A stretch of 64,000 nucleotides of DNA from Streptomyces sp. NBC_01233 (GCF_035989305.1 NZ_CP108514.1:1364001-1428000); one strand, 5' to 3'. Counted from the stretch's first letter, positions 1 through 8,304 are shown. Made by a program: numbers and translations. Notes: a model not told the origin generated them from the sequence alone.

Positions 1-49
1 ATGCTGGGCAGGTCGACACATGCTCGGCCACCGCGCGGGCGGTACCAAA

Positions 50-2191
50 TCAGCGCGTTTCGTCCGGTGCGGGCACCTCGACGGAGGGAAGGATTCCGCT
101 GTTGGCCGCTTCCGGCCGGGGATCTTCCACCGGCCCCGGCCGCAGGCCGAGGGGGACCTGCGGGCCGTCCGTCTCCCGCAGCCAGCGCCGCAGTACGCCG
201 TGCACCGCCTCCGCGCCCACCGGTTCCTCCCCCGGGTCCGACAGCTCCGTGGGCCACATCAGGAACGGGTGCCCCTGCTCCCCGCCCAGCCCGCCGTGCG
301 ATCCGATCTGCTCCTCGAAGGCGTGCACCGCGCCCGTGTCCGGGTCGTACGCCGAATTCACCATGATGTCGGCCACGTGCGGGAAGGCATCGGTCCGGCG
401 GACGGCCTGCGCCGCGCCGGGGCCGAAGGGGGACAGCAGCTCCTCCGCCTCGCCGGGCACGTCGAGGCGGGCCACCGCCCCGCCCGGGCCCAGCAGCACC
501 CCGTCCACCAGCAGGAAGCCCACGCCCGGGTGGTTCGCCAGCGTCGCCAGCAGGGCGGGGTGCGCGCGTTCGACGCGCTCGCGCGAGGCCCGGCCGGGGA
601 CGTCCGGGAAGGAGATCAGGGCAAGGTTGCCCGACGCGAGCACCACCGGGTCGGAGCCCGGCCCGGGACGGGCCTCCTCCCCCTCTTCCACCGGCCGGTG
701 CAGGGCCGCGAGCACGGCCGCCCGGGCCTCGGCCCCGCTGCGGGTGCGGCCGGCCCGGCGGGAGACCGGCAGCCCGCAGCCCGCCCGGACGAGGTCCTTC
801 AAGGTCAGTCCGTAGCGGCTCAGGAAGGTCTCGCCCGGGCTCTGGCCGTGGTCGGAGAGCAGCACGATCCGGTACTCCCGCGGGGCGTGCTCGGCGACCC
901 TGGCGATGAGCGCGAGGCTCCGGTCGAGGCGCGCCAGCACCCTGTCGGTGTCCCGGCCGCGCGGGCCCGAGTGGTGCGCGACCTCGTCGTAGGCGACCAG
1001 GTCGGCGTAGACCGCGGCGCGGCCGGCGAGCATGTCGCCGATCACCGCCGCGACCACCACGTCCCGTTCGACCACGGTCGCGAAGGCCCGGATCAGCGGG
1101 TACAGCCCGCCGCGCGCCACCCGCGGCCGGTCCCCGCGGATCCGCGCCCGCAGCGACTGCCCGATCTCCCGGACCACCTCGGCGACGAAGGACACGGCCG
1201 TGCGGACGGCGTTGGCCGGATCGGAGAAGTACGCGAAGTAGCCCGCGCGGGACCGGTTCGCCCGGCCCCGCCGGGCCGAGACCGAGAGCACGAGCGCCAG
1301 TTGGTCGGCGCCCCCGCTGAACAGGTTGCCCCGGCTGGCCCCGTCGAGCGTGAGCAGTCCGCCGTTCCCGGTGCGCGCGACGGCCCGCCGCTGCAGCTCG
1401 GCGGCGCTGGTGGGCCGGTTGCAGACCATCACCTCCCCGGTGTCCTTCTCGTACCAGCGGAAGGCGGGCACGTCGAAGTTGGAGCCGTGCAGGATGCCGA
1501 GCTGACTGGCGCCGGTCTGGCTCGACCAGTCCGTGCGCCAGGGCGTGATCCGGTGGCTGCGGTCCAGCCAGTCGGCGACGGTGGGCATCAGCCCGCTGCC
1601 GCAGGCGCCGTGCAGCACCTCGTACCCGACGCCGTCGAGCTGGAGGAAGACCAGGCCGGGTGCTGCCTCGCCGGCCCCGGGCGCGCGCGCCCTGCTCCCC
1701 CAGCTACCGCTGGGAGGTACCCCCAGCCTGCGTCGGCGGCGGTCGGCGAGCCGGTAGAGGCGGCGCCGGTACGCCTCGTCGTCACGCACCGCGAGTGCGG
1801 TGGAGGTCGCGGACGCCACCGCGGACATCACGGCGGCCACGACCACCGCGGTCTCGGGAGCCGCCTCGCCCCGCCAGGCGGGGATCAGGCTGAGCGCTAT
1901 GAGCAGGAGCGAGCCGTTCAGGAAGAAGACGAGCAGGCCGAGGACGAGGGCGGGCACCAACAGCAGGGCCCGTACGAGCACGGGCCAGACGACCGCGCTC
2001 AGCAGACTGAAGGCCCCTGCGCCCAAGGCGGCGGTCAGCCCGATCTGCGTGATGCTGTCACCGTCGTCGGACTGGAGACGGAAGTCCGGCAGGATCCCGG
2101 CCAGGGCGAGCATGGTGAGGGTGGACACCGCCCAGACGAGGACCACCCGCACCAGGGCGCTGCCCGTGGTCCGCCACCGTCCCCGCCACAC
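50..2191 (-). CDS. Holin-like membrane domain fused to alkaline-phosphatase-type hydrolase
   Basis: 713 aa from a GTG start. Residues about 10-130 hold four hydrophobic segments like the phage holin 4_2 membrane family. The rest, from about residue 178, is an alkaline phosphatase/nucleotide pyrophosphatase-type domain: it opens with LVFLQLDGVGYEVL and carries metal-site motifs YDEVAHHSGP and LLSDHGQSPGETF. The architecture is seen in other streptomycetes, where it is named after either half; the substrate is unknown, and the catalytic part could face the cytoplasm or the outside. The linker at residues about 153-170 is encoded by a copy of a repeat normally found between genes (see repeat at 1692). 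A probable single-gene unit; gene 2342-2746 lies upstream on the same strand. Confidence 0.85.
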   Translation of the reverse strand: MWRGRWRTTGSALVRVVLVWAVSTLTMLALAGILPDFRLQSDDGDSITQIGLTAALGAGAFSLLSAVVWPVLVRALLLVPALVLGLLVFFLNGSLLLIALSLIPAWRGEAAPETAVVVAAVMSAVASATSTALAVRDDEAYRRRLYRLADRRRRRLGVPPSGSWGSRARAPGAGEAAPGLVFLQLDGVGYEVLHGACGSGLMPTVADWLDRSHRITPWRTDWSSQTGASQLGILHGSNFDVPAFRWYEKDTGEVMVCNRPTSAAELQRRAVARTGNGGLLTLDGASRGNLFSGGADQLALVLSVSARRGRANRSRAGYFAYFSDPANAVRTAVSFVAEVVREIGQSLRARIRGDRPRVARGGLYPLIRAFATVVERDVVVAAVIGDMLAGRAAVYADLVAYDEVAHHSGPRGRDTDRVLARLDRSLALIARVAEHAPREYRIVLLSDHGQSPGETFLSRYGLTLKDLVRAGCGLPVSRRAGRTRSGAEARAAVLAALHRPVEEGEEARPGPGSDPVVLASGNLALISFPDVPGRASRERVERAHPALLATLANHPGVGFLLVDGVLLGPGGAVARLDVPGEAEELLSPFGPGAAQAVRRTDAFPHVADIMVNSAYDPDTGAVHAFEEQIGSHGGLGGEQGHPFLMWPTELSDPGEEPVGAEAVHGVLRRWLRETDGPQVPLGLRPGPVEDPRPEAANSGILPSVEVPAPDETR
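1692..1726. repeat. Streptomyces-type intergenic palindrome lying inside a coding region
   Basis: The tract CTCCCCCAGCTACCGCTGGG followed by a CCCCCAG-containing arm matches the hairpin element at 26857-26886, just after the tetR gene, and resembles 40485-40516. Here it is in frame inside the phosphatase-like gene and is translated as a Gly/Ser/Pro linker between membrane and catalytic domains. Confidence 0.75.
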
Positions 2192-2341
2192 GCCGCCACC
2201 TCCCGCGAGCCCCGTCCCGCCTTCCAGGCTCGCACAGCCGGGCCCGGTCGGCCGGGCGACACGGAGGGCGCACCGGAGTGCGGAGGGGGCCGGTGAGCGG
2301 AGCGTGCCGGTCAGCGGGGAGGGCGGTCAGCAGCGGGCCGG

Positions 2342-2746
2342 TCAGGTGCCGTCGTATCCGGCGGTCGGCATGGACAGCCGGCGGTGCACCTCGGCCTTCA
2401 TCGCGGAGGTGTACTGGGGCTCGTCGTCCCCGGCGGTCTCCAGCCGTACGCCGCGCCGCTCGCACTCGGCGGTGAACTCCTCGACGGAGCGCAGTGCGCG
2501 GGCCAGCACCCGGTGGTTGGCGGCGACGAAGAGGTCGACCTGCCCGGCGTCGACGTCGGACCAGAGCCCGCAGTGGTCGGCGCGCAGCCCGTAGAAGAGC
2601 AGCTGCTTCGTGACGACGTAGCCCCGGTCGGCGGCCCAGCGCGCGCACATGGCGTGCTGGCCGCGGGTGTCCACGGCGAAGGGGTCGGCGTCCAGGTCTT
2701 CGAGCGGGGCCAGGCTGGCGATGGCGGCCACGCGCAACTCTTCCAT
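2342..2746 (-). CDS. Small protein resembling a degenerate serine-recombinase N-terminal domain
   Basis: 134 aa from ATG (MEELRVAAIASLAPLE). The order RGQHAMCARWAADRGYVV, then DVDAGQVDLFVAANHRVLARAL, then ECERRGVRLETA follows the layout of resolvase/invertase N-terminal domains (STDDQ motif, gel-and-dimer region, DRxxR helix, ELxxRGVxL). The nucleophilic serine motif is absent and no DNA-binding tail follows, so recombinase activity is not expected. A longer reading frame upstream adds an Arg-rich stretch and is not favoured. The gene is divergent from the hydrolase at 2864 with a 117-bp shared promoter region. Function unknown; the family assignment is inference from motif order. Confidence 0.6.
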   Translation of the reverse strand: MEELRVAAIASLAPLEDLDADPFAVDTRGQHAMCARWAADRGYVVTKQLLFYGLRADHCGLWSDVDAGQVDLFVAANHRVLARALRSVEEFTAECERRGVRLETAGDDEPQYTSAMKAEVHRRLSMPTAGYDGT

Positions 2747-2863
2747 GCCGCCGGACCCTACTCCGATCCGCCCCCGGAGAGGAGGGGCCCGGCACTTCCG
2801 GTTCCGGGCGGATCCTCGGGGCAGCATCTAGGCTCGTGGACGAGGTGCGAGGGAGGGAGGCCG

Positions 2864-3640
2864 GTGCCGGTGGAGATCACCTGGTGGGGCCATGCCACGT
2901 GCACCGTCGAGGACTCCGGGGTCAGGCTGCTGACCGACCCGCTGTTCGCGCGGCGGCTGGCGCACCTGCGACGGCGGCGCGGGGCGGTGCCCCCGCCCGA
3001 GGCCGCGGTGGCGGACGTGGTGCTGGTGTCGCACCTGCACGCCGATCATCTGCATCTGCCGTCGCTGGAGCGGCTCGCGCCCGGCACCCGGCTGCTGGTG
3101 CCGCGCGGGGCGCGCCGGGCGGTGCCGGGGCTGGCGCGCGCCGCCGGGCTGCGCGGGCTGCAGGTGACGGAGCTGGTGCCGGGCGAGGAGGTCGCCGTAC
3201 GGGAGGGCGTACGGGTACGGGCGGTCAGCGCGCGGCACGACGGGCGGCGGCTGCCGTTCGGGCCGCACCTCGCGCCGGCGCTCGGGTACGTGGTCCAGGG
3301 CGCGGCCCGGACCTACTTCGCCGGGGACACCGGGCTGTTCGACACGATGGCCGAGGAGGTCGGGCCGGTGGACGTGGCCCTGCTGCCGGTGGGCGGCTGG
3401 GGCCCGTACCTCGGCCCGGGCCACCTGGACCCGGGGCGTGCGGCGCAGGCGCTGGCCCGGCTCGCGCCCGCGGCAGCGGTGCCGGTGCACTACGGGACGT
3501 ACTGGCCCGTCGGGCTGGACGCGGTGCGGCCGCACGAATTCCACGCGCCCGGCGAGGAGTTCGAGCGGCGCGCCCGGCAACTGGCACCGAAGGTGGCCGT
3601 ACGGGTACCCGGGCACGGCGAGCGGGTGCGGCTGCCGTGA
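2864..3640 (+). CDS. MBL-fold metallo-hydrolase
   Basis: 258 aa from GTG 2864, preceded by a strong GGGAGGGAGG ribosome-binding site. The protein begins VPVEITWWGHATCTVED, typical of UlaG/RomA-like metallo-beta-lactamase-fold hydrolases, and has the zinc motif HLHADH at about residue 60, TYFAGDTGLFD (metal-bridging Asp) at about 150 and VPVHYGTYW (last His) near 205. Substrates of this group are phosphodiesters, lactones or N-acyl phospholipids; the actual one cannot be read from sequence. The stop overlaps the start of the DedA gene (GTGA), so the two are translationally coupled. Confidence 0.9.
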   Translation: MPVEITWWGHATCTVEDSGVRLLTDPLFARRLAHLRRRRGAVPPPEAAVADVVLVSHLHADHLHLPSLERLAPGTRLLVPRGARRAVPGLARAAGLRGLQVTELVPGEEVAVREGVRVRAVSARHDGRRLPFGPHLAPALGYVVQGAARTYFAGDTGLFDTMAEEVGPVDVALLPVGGWGPYLGPGHLDPGRAAQALARLAPAAAVPVHYGTYWPVGLDAVRPHEFHAPGEEFERRARQLAPKVAVRVPGHGERVRLP

Positions 3641-4272
3641 CCTGGCGCGAACTCACGGCTGCGGCCGGCCAGGTGCCGCCCGAGACGACCCAGCAGGCGG
3701 TGGGGTACCCGGCGTTGTTCGTGCTGGTCGCGTTCGGCGCGCTGGTGCCGGTGATCCCGACGGGCGCGCTGGTGAGTTCGGCGGCGGTGGTGGCGTTCCA
3801 TCACCAGTCGCCGTACGGGGTGCTGCTGGTGGTCGCGGTGTCGGCGCTGGCCGCGTTCACCGGGGACCTGGCGCTGTACTGGCTGGGGCAGCGCGGGGTC
3901 CGGTCGCGCAACGGCTCGCGGTGGCTGGCGGCGCTGCGCGGCCGGGCCACGCCCGAGCGGCTGGAGCGGGCGCAGACCAAGCTGGACGAGCACGGGGTCA
4001 TGGTGCTGGTGGTCTCCCGGCTGGTGCCGGCGGGCCGGATCCCGGTGATGCTGGCCTGCCTGCTGGCGCAGATGCCGCTGCGCCGCTTCGCCCGCGGCGA
4101 CGCCCCGGCCTGCCTGGCCTGGGCGGCGACGTACGGCCTGATCGGCATCCTGGGCGGCTCCCTCTTCTCGGAGCCGTGGAAGGGCGTGGCCCTGGCGGTG
4201 GGCCTGACCCTGCTGATCAGCGCGGGGCCGGCGCTCTGGCGCCGGCTGCGGGCCCGGCGGGAGCAGCAGTAG
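3637..4272 (+). CDS. DedA/VTT family membrane protein
   Basis: 211 aa from GTG 3637, overlapping the upstream stop by 4 bp. Hydrophobic segments lie at about 25-60, 65-85, 140-165 and 175-200. The DedA signatures are visible: an acidic membrane-embedded segment FTGDLALYWLGQRG at about 80, and the conserved arginine-containing SRLVPAGRIPVMLACLLA at about 127. DedA proteins are proton-dependent lipid-carrier flippases or scramblases of the inner membrane. Coupling to the upstream metallo-hydrolase hints at a shared lipid-related role, which is inference. Confidence 0.9.
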   Translation: MTWRELTAAAGQVPPETTQQAVGYPALFVLVAFGALVPVIPTGALVSSAAVVAFHHQSPYGVLLVVAVSALAAFTGDLALYWLGQRGVRSRNGSRWLAALRGRATPERLERAQTKLDEHGVMVLVVSRLVPAGRIPVMLACLLAQMPLRRFARGDAPACLAWAATYGLIGILGGSLFSEPWKGVALAVGLTLLISAGPALWRRLRARREQQ

Positions 4273-4488
4273 GGCGAGGAGTGGACCATCCGGCCGTCCC
4301 GGGTCGGCGACGCCGTCCGGCAGTTCGAGCGCACCTCGACCGGACCGGCCTTCGAGAAGGCCGCGGCCCTGCAGAAGGAGCTGTGGGCCGAGCGGCGCGC
4401 CGGCATCTCGGACGAGGAGTACCTGGCCACCCTCAAGGTGCTGCAGCGCTTCATCCACAACCCGGGCGGCCAGGCCTGGCACCACTAG
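4273..4488 (+). pseudogene. 3' remnant of a regulator-like gene (possibly MarR family), no start codon
   Basis: Directly after the DedA stop, in the same frame, 71 codons read as well-formed protein with Streptomyces codon usage: EEWTIRPSRVGDAVRQFE, a helical LWAERRAGISDEEYLATL and a terminal IHNPGGQAWHH, then TAG. No ATG or GTG precedes the coding-like part, so it looks like a truncated gene. The C-terminal pattern recalls the dimerisation helices of some MarR-type winged-helix regulators; this family call is tentative. Confidence 0.45.
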
Positions 4489-4506
4489 GGTGCGGCGGGG
4501 CCGCTC

Positions 4507-4538
4507 GCGCGGCGCCGGGGGACGGACCGGCGCCGCGC
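4507..4538. terminator. Perfect 12-bp inverted repeat between convergent genes
   Basis: GCGCGGCGCCGG (4507-4518) and CCGGCGCCGCGC (4527-4538) form a perfect stem with an 8-nt loop. It separates the rightward DedA/relic unit from the leftward acetyltransferase, so it probably ends transcription in both directions. Confidence 0.65.
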
Positions 4539-4586
4539 AGGTGCAGCCGGAGTCCGGCGAGGTGGGCCGGCGGTGTCTTCTTCAGC

Positions 4587-5240
4587 TCACCGGGCGGCGT
4601 CCGACGGCTCGTACCAGAGGCTCGCCATCGGGGCGCGCACGGTCCAGCCCAGCGAGGAGTAGAGCGCCCGGCCCTCGGGCGTGCCGACCAGGAGGCCGGT
4701 CGTTGCGCCGGCCTCGTACGCGGCGCTCTGCAGCGTGCGCATCACCAGGCCGCCGAGGCCCTTGCGCCGGTGCGCGACGGAGGTCTCGACCTGGTCGACC
4801 ACGCCCTGGGCGCCTGCCTGGGCGATCTGTCCCCGGGCGGCGAAGTGCCCGGCGTGCGTACGGACCAGCACTCGGCTGACGCCGCCCCGGGTCCAACTGG
4901 TGAGCGTGTAACCGGCCGGCACCTCAGGGCGCTCCGGCACCAGGTGACAGGTCATCAGAAATCCGGGGCTGTCGAGCCGCCAGCCCGGCCCGACCCAGGG
5001 CAGGACCGCCTGGTCCTCGGCGAACAGCTTCAGCCGCGTGCCGGGCGCGCTCGTCGCGGCGACGATCTTGCGCACGTCGCCCTCGGAGGGCTCCGGCAGC
5101 ACGTGCCGGGCGACGTGCTTGGGCTGCCCGACGTCGATCGTCCACCCCCACGGCTCGTCGATCGGGTCCGAGCTGCCGCGGGAGACGACCCAGCCGTTGA
5201 TCCACATCCGCACGAGCTCACGGATCCTGATGTCCGGCAT
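4587..5240 (-). CDS. GNAT family N-acetyltransferase
   Basis: 217 aa from ATG 5240 (MPDIRIRELVRMWINGW). The acetyl-CoA-binding motif of the GNAT fold is at about residues 160-190 (VETSVAHRRKGLGGLVMRTL, with the RRxGxG-type P-loop), followed by a C-terminal LLVGTPEGRALYSSLGW strand-turn typical of the family. The N-terminal 100 residues (INGWVVSRG, PWGWTIDVG) are a lineage-specific substrate half. The acceptor is unknown. An upstream in-frame extension to 5315 has no support. Confidence 0.85.
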   Translation of the reverse strand: MPDIRIRELVRMWINGWVVSRGSSDPIDEPWGWTIDVGQPKHVARHVLPEPSEGDVRKIVAATSAPGTRLKLFAEDQAVLPWVGPGWRLDSPGFLMTCHLVPERPEVPAGYTLTSWTRGGVSRVLVRTHAGHFAARGQIAQAGAQGVVDQVETSVAHRRKGLGGLVMRTLQSAAYEAGATTGLLVGTPEGRALYSSLGWTVRAPMASLWYEPSDAAR

Positions 5241-5287
5241 CGCCGCCCGCCCCCTGAATGGTAAGAGATCATCACGCAGAACGAACC

Positions 5288-5455
5288 TTACGTGACGGGG
5301 GTCGGGTTTGACCACGGGAGCAGGTTTTCATCCCGGTCGCCGAGCGGATCCAGGACCGCGGTCCGGCCCCGCACCCGCCCGGACGCGATCGCCGGCGGCG
5401 AGGCGTACTCCTCCCGCACCCACTGCGCCTGCCTGCGCCGACGCAGGATCAGCTC
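5288..5455 (-). other. Coding-like tract without a usable start
   Basis: On the minus strand, after the stop of the small secreted protein, an open frame reads ELILRRRRQAQWVREEYAS and ends LLPWSNPTPVT with TAA. Codon bias looks coding, but no ATG start exists and the only GTG has a weak ribosome-binding site. It may be a gene fragment. I recognise no family. Confidence 0.25.
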
Positions 5456-5456
5456 C

Positions 5457-5759
5457 CTAGTGGACCTGGATGCCCGCGCCGTACGGTTTGCCGCCGCTGT
5501 GGCAGATCGCCGTGCTCGTGGTGCCCACGCGCCGCCACGTCGGGTCGTACACCGTGTAGTCCTGTGCGAGGAACCGGTCGCACCGGGTGTAGACACGGAA
5601 CTCTCCGGTTCCGTTGGTGCACGTTCCCGCGGCGGTGGTGCCGGACTTGTACCAGGTGCTGCAGTCGTACGGATCGGCGGTGGCCGGGGTGGCGCCCGCG
5701 ACCGCCAGGCCGAGGCCCAGAGCCGTGGAACTGATCAGTGACACAACGCGTTTCATCAT
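5457..5759 (-). CDS. Small secreted protein
   Basis: About 100 aa. The frame starts with tandem ATG ATG codons (5759 or 5756) behind GGGAGGGGACGAACC. A Sec signal peptide is clear: MKRVVSLISSTALGLGLAVA with a likely cut after ATPATA-D. The mature part of about 70 residues has four cysteines (CSTWYKSG, TCTNG, RCDRF, AICHSGG), enough for two disulfides, and is rich in Thr, Tyr and Gly. The upstream hydrolase stop overlaps its start (ATGA), so it is probably co-transcribed. No family recognised. Confidence 0.75.
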   Translation of the reverse strand: MMKRVVSLISSTALGLGLAVAGATPATADPYDCSTWYKSGTTAAGTCTNGTGEFRVYTRCDRFLAQDYTVYDPTWRRVGTTSTAICHSGGKPYGAGIQVH

Positions 5760-6961
5760 GGTTCGTCCCCTCCCGATACGCAGTGGCTTCGGGATCCGTA
5801 TCCCCCCTCCACGGCCGGGCATGCACCCTCTGCTCCTCGACCTCCTGCGGCCTCCTGGTCGGGCAGCGTGCGGGAGGCGCCGATCGGGAGGTCCCAGAGG
5901 TGGTCGCGGGGCAGCCCGGCACGGGACCAGGCGGCCCGGGTGCGGTGCAGGGGTTCCATGACCGGTTCGGCGGAGAGCACGAAGGTGGCCCAGTGCATGG
6001 GGGCCATCCGCAGTGCCCCCAGGTCGAGGCAGGCCCGGACGGCCTCCTCCGGGTCGGCGTGGACGTCACTGAGCCACCAGCGCGGGGCGTAGGCGCCGAC
6101 CGGCAGGAGGGCGAGGTCGATGCCGGGGTGGCGGCGGCCGATCTCGCCGAACCAGTGGCCGTAGCCGGTGTCGCCCGCGAAGTAGACCTTCCTCGGCGTC
6201 GGGCTCCGGGTGTCGGTGAGGATCCAGCCACCCCACAGCGACCGGCAGGTGTCGGTCAGGGACCGCTTCGACCAGTGGTGCGCGGGGACGAACTCGAAGG
6301 TCACGCCGTCCAGTTCGGCCGACTCCCACCAGTCGAGATCGGTGACCCGGGTGAAGCCGCGGCGGCGGAACCAGCCGGCGAGGCCGGCCGGGACGAACAG
6401 GGCCGTGTGCCGGGGCAGCCGCTTGAGCGTGGGGGCGTCGAGGTGGTCGTAGTGGTTGTGACTGATCACCACCGCGTCCACCGGCGGCAGGTCCTCCCAA
6501 CGCACCCCGACGGGTGTCATCCGGGCCGGGGTGCCGAGGATCCGCCGGGACCAGACGGGGTCGGTCAGTACCGTCAGCCCGCCGGTCCGCAGCACCCAAC
6601 TGGCGTGCCCGGCCCAGGTGGCGCAGACCGTGCCGGGGGGCGCGGCGGGCAGCGGGGCGGGCTCGTACGGCAGGTCGGGGATGCCGTGCAGCCCTTCGGC
6701 GCCGGGCCGGAAGGCGCCTTCCCGGGCGAGCCGGGCGAAGGCGCGGACGCCGGGGAGCGGAGTGGTCAGCCGGTCCGCGAAGGAGCCGGGCCACCGGCGG
6801 TGTTCGCCGAGCGGGCGCGGGGCGGAGCGGCACTCGGGCTCCGGCGGTACAGGTGCCGGTGCCGGCCCGGGCGCGGGCGCGGGCCGCTGGGCGACGGCGG
6901 GCCGGGCCGGCGCCGTGGACGCGGAGGCGGGGGCGGGGGCGGCGTCCGTCCGGTCCCTCAT
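5756..6961 (-). CDS. MBL-fold metallo-hydrolase, NAPE-PLD-like
   Basis: 401 aa from ATG 6961, chosen because GGAGA lies 7 nt upstream; a GTG at 6979 has none. The first 45 residues are Ala/Pro-rich. The core carries WAGHASWVL, the zinc motif SHNHYDHLD, PAHHWSKRS, YFAGDTGYG and the last histidine in MHWATFVL, the set found in N-acyl-phosphatidylethanolamine phospholipase D-like and RomA-like enzymes. This is the second hydrolase of this fold in 7 kb, but the two are not close copies. It overlaps the downstream secreted-protein gene by 4 bp. Confidence 0.9.
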   Translation of the reverse strand: MRDRTDAAPAPASASTAPARPAVAQRPAPAPGPAPAPVPPEPECRSAPRPLGEHRRWPGSFADRLTTPLPGVRAFARLAREGAFRPGAEGLHGIPDLPYEPAPLPAAPPGTVCATWAGHASWVLRTGGLTVLTDPVWSRRILGTPARMTPVGVRWEDLPPVDAVVISHNHYDHLDAPTLKRLPRHTALFVPAGLAGWFRRRGFTRVTDLDWWESAELDGVTFEFVPAHHWSKRSLTDTCRSLWGGWILTDTRSPTPRKVYFAGDTGYGHWFGEIGRRHPGIDLALLPVGAYAPRWWLSDVHADPEEAVRACLDLGALRMAPMHWATFVLSAEPVMEPLHRTRAAWSRAGLPRDHLWDLPIGASRTLPDQEAAGGRGAEGACPAVEGGYGSRSHCVSGGDEP

Positions 6962-7025
6962 CGAGCAGTCTCCGTTCACCGGGTCGGGGCGGTCGGGTCG
7001 GGGTACACAGGGGTGCGTCGGGAGC

Positions 7026-8252
7026 TCAGGCCAGCCCCGCCAGAACCGATCCGAGCCGGTCGAGGGAGCTCCGCACGTGCGGGAGCGCGAGCGGATCGCG
7101 GGCGGTGAGCGCGGCCAGCCGCTCCTCCGGGGTGGCGCCCAGCAGCGGCCCGGTGGACAACCTGACCCGCAGCGCGCCCAGTTCGTCCGCGAAGCGCTGC
7201 CCGCCGGGCGTCGGCGCGCCGAGCCGGCCGCCGAGCCAGTCCTCCAGTTCCATCGCGTCCCCGACCCCGTGCCGGGCGAGTCCGGCGCGCAGCGGGGTGA
7301 GGTCGGCGTAGAGGTGCCGGCCGGCCTGCGGGGGCCGGGCCAGCGCCCCGGCCGCGAGGAGTTCGCGGTGCGCGGCGGCGGCCACCGCGCCGTGCAGGGC
7401 GGCGGCCGCGTGGGCGCGTCCGGCCACGGCGTCGGGTTCGTCGAGGGCGTGCGCGGCGGCGCCGGCCACGGGTCCGGCGACCATCGCGCCGGTGGCGGTG
7501 AGGACGTCGAGGGTGCGGGCGCGCAGCCAGGTCCCGCGCGCGGTGCCGGGGAAGCGGACCACTGCGGCGGGCCAGCCGGCGGGCAGCAGCGCGCCGGACA
7601 GGTCGACGAGGACGGCCGCCTGTTCGGGAAGCATCTCGGCGGGGCTCAGGACCAGGGTGTCGTGGGGCCGGTGGACGGTGTCGCGCCAGCTCTCGTCGCT
7701 GACGACGAACAGCCCGGCGGACTCGGCGGCCTCGCAGGCCTCGCGCAGCATCTCGGGCGGCGGCACGGTCGCGGTGGGATCGTCCGCGACCGACAGCAGC
7801 AGCACCCGCGGGTCGCCGCCCTCGGCGCGCACCCGCCGTACGGTCTCCAGCAGCGCGTACGGGTCGGGTACGCCGCCGCACTCGGCCGGGGTCGGCACGT
7901 GGTAGGCCCTCCGTCCCAACAGCCGGACCTGCGGGGTCCACCAGGCGGGACAAGGCCGGGGCAGCATCACGTCTCCCCCGTACGCCCCGAGCAGGGCCAG
8001 GAGCAGCGCGGGGGCGCCGGGTCCGGCGGCGACGTTCTCGGGAGAGGTGGCGAGCCCGCGCCGCCCCCAGTGCCGGCAGGCGGCCTCCCGTACGGCCTCC
8101 CCGCCGCCCGGGGGCTCGGGGGCGGCGCGCCCGGCGGCCGCCGCGAGGACGGAGATCAGCTCGGGCAGCACGGGCAGGCCGGGCTGGGGCGCGGGCGGGC
8201 CGTACCGGACCGGACCGCGGCCCTCCGTCGCCGTGCGCTGCGTCCCCGCCAC
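7026..8252 (-). CDS. Aminotransferase class I/II-fold protein with no lysine
   Basis: 408 aa from GTG 8252, behind GGAAGG. The order of elements follows fold-type I PLP enzymes: YGPPAPQPGLPVL near the N-terminus, MLPRPCPAWWTPQVRLLG, an Asp-containing LFVVSDESWRDTVHRP and a C-terminal RLSTGPLLGA. The place of the SxSK motif reads VDLSGALLPAGWPAAVV, so the Schiff-base lysine is replaced, and the whole protein contains no lysine at all. It therefore cannot bind PLP as an internal aldimine. It may be a non-catalytic paralogue or regulator. The other usual features and length are intact, arguing against random decay. Confidence 0.8.
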   Translation of the reverse strand: MAGTQRTATEGRGPVRYGPPAPQPGLPVLPELISVLAAAAGRAAPEPPGGGEAVREAACRHWGRRGLATSPENVAAGPGAPALLLALLGAYGGDVMLPRPCPAWWTPQVRLLGRRAYHVPTPAECGGVPDPYALLETVRRVRAEGGDPRVLLLSVADDPTATVPPPEMLREACEAAESAGLFVVSDESWRDTVHRPHDTLVLSPAEMLPEQAAVLVDLSGALLPAGWPAAVVRFPGTARGTWLRARTLDVLTATGAMVAGPVAGAAAHALDEPDAVAGRAHAAAALHGAVAAAAHRELLAAGALARPPQAGRHLYADLTPLRAGLARHGVGDAMELEDWLGGRLGAPTPGGQRFADELGALRVRLSTGPLLGATPEERLAALTARDPLALPHVRSSLDRLGSVLAGLA

Positions 8253-8304
8253 CGTGTGCCCGCCTTCCGCCCTCGTCCTGCCACGCTCCGTGGCCCCGAC
8301 CCTG

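Noticed and set aside
1692..1726. Transcription terminator inside the phosphatase-like gene
   Set aside because: The palindrome is in the middle of an intact reading frame whose downstream half carries conserved catalytic motifs; premature termination would be lethal to the product.
20..2296. Long plus-strand open frame of 758 codons
   Set aside because: It mirrors the minus-strand phosphatase-like gene, is full of Arg/Pro/Ala/Gly runs and has no family motif; typical high-GC shadow.
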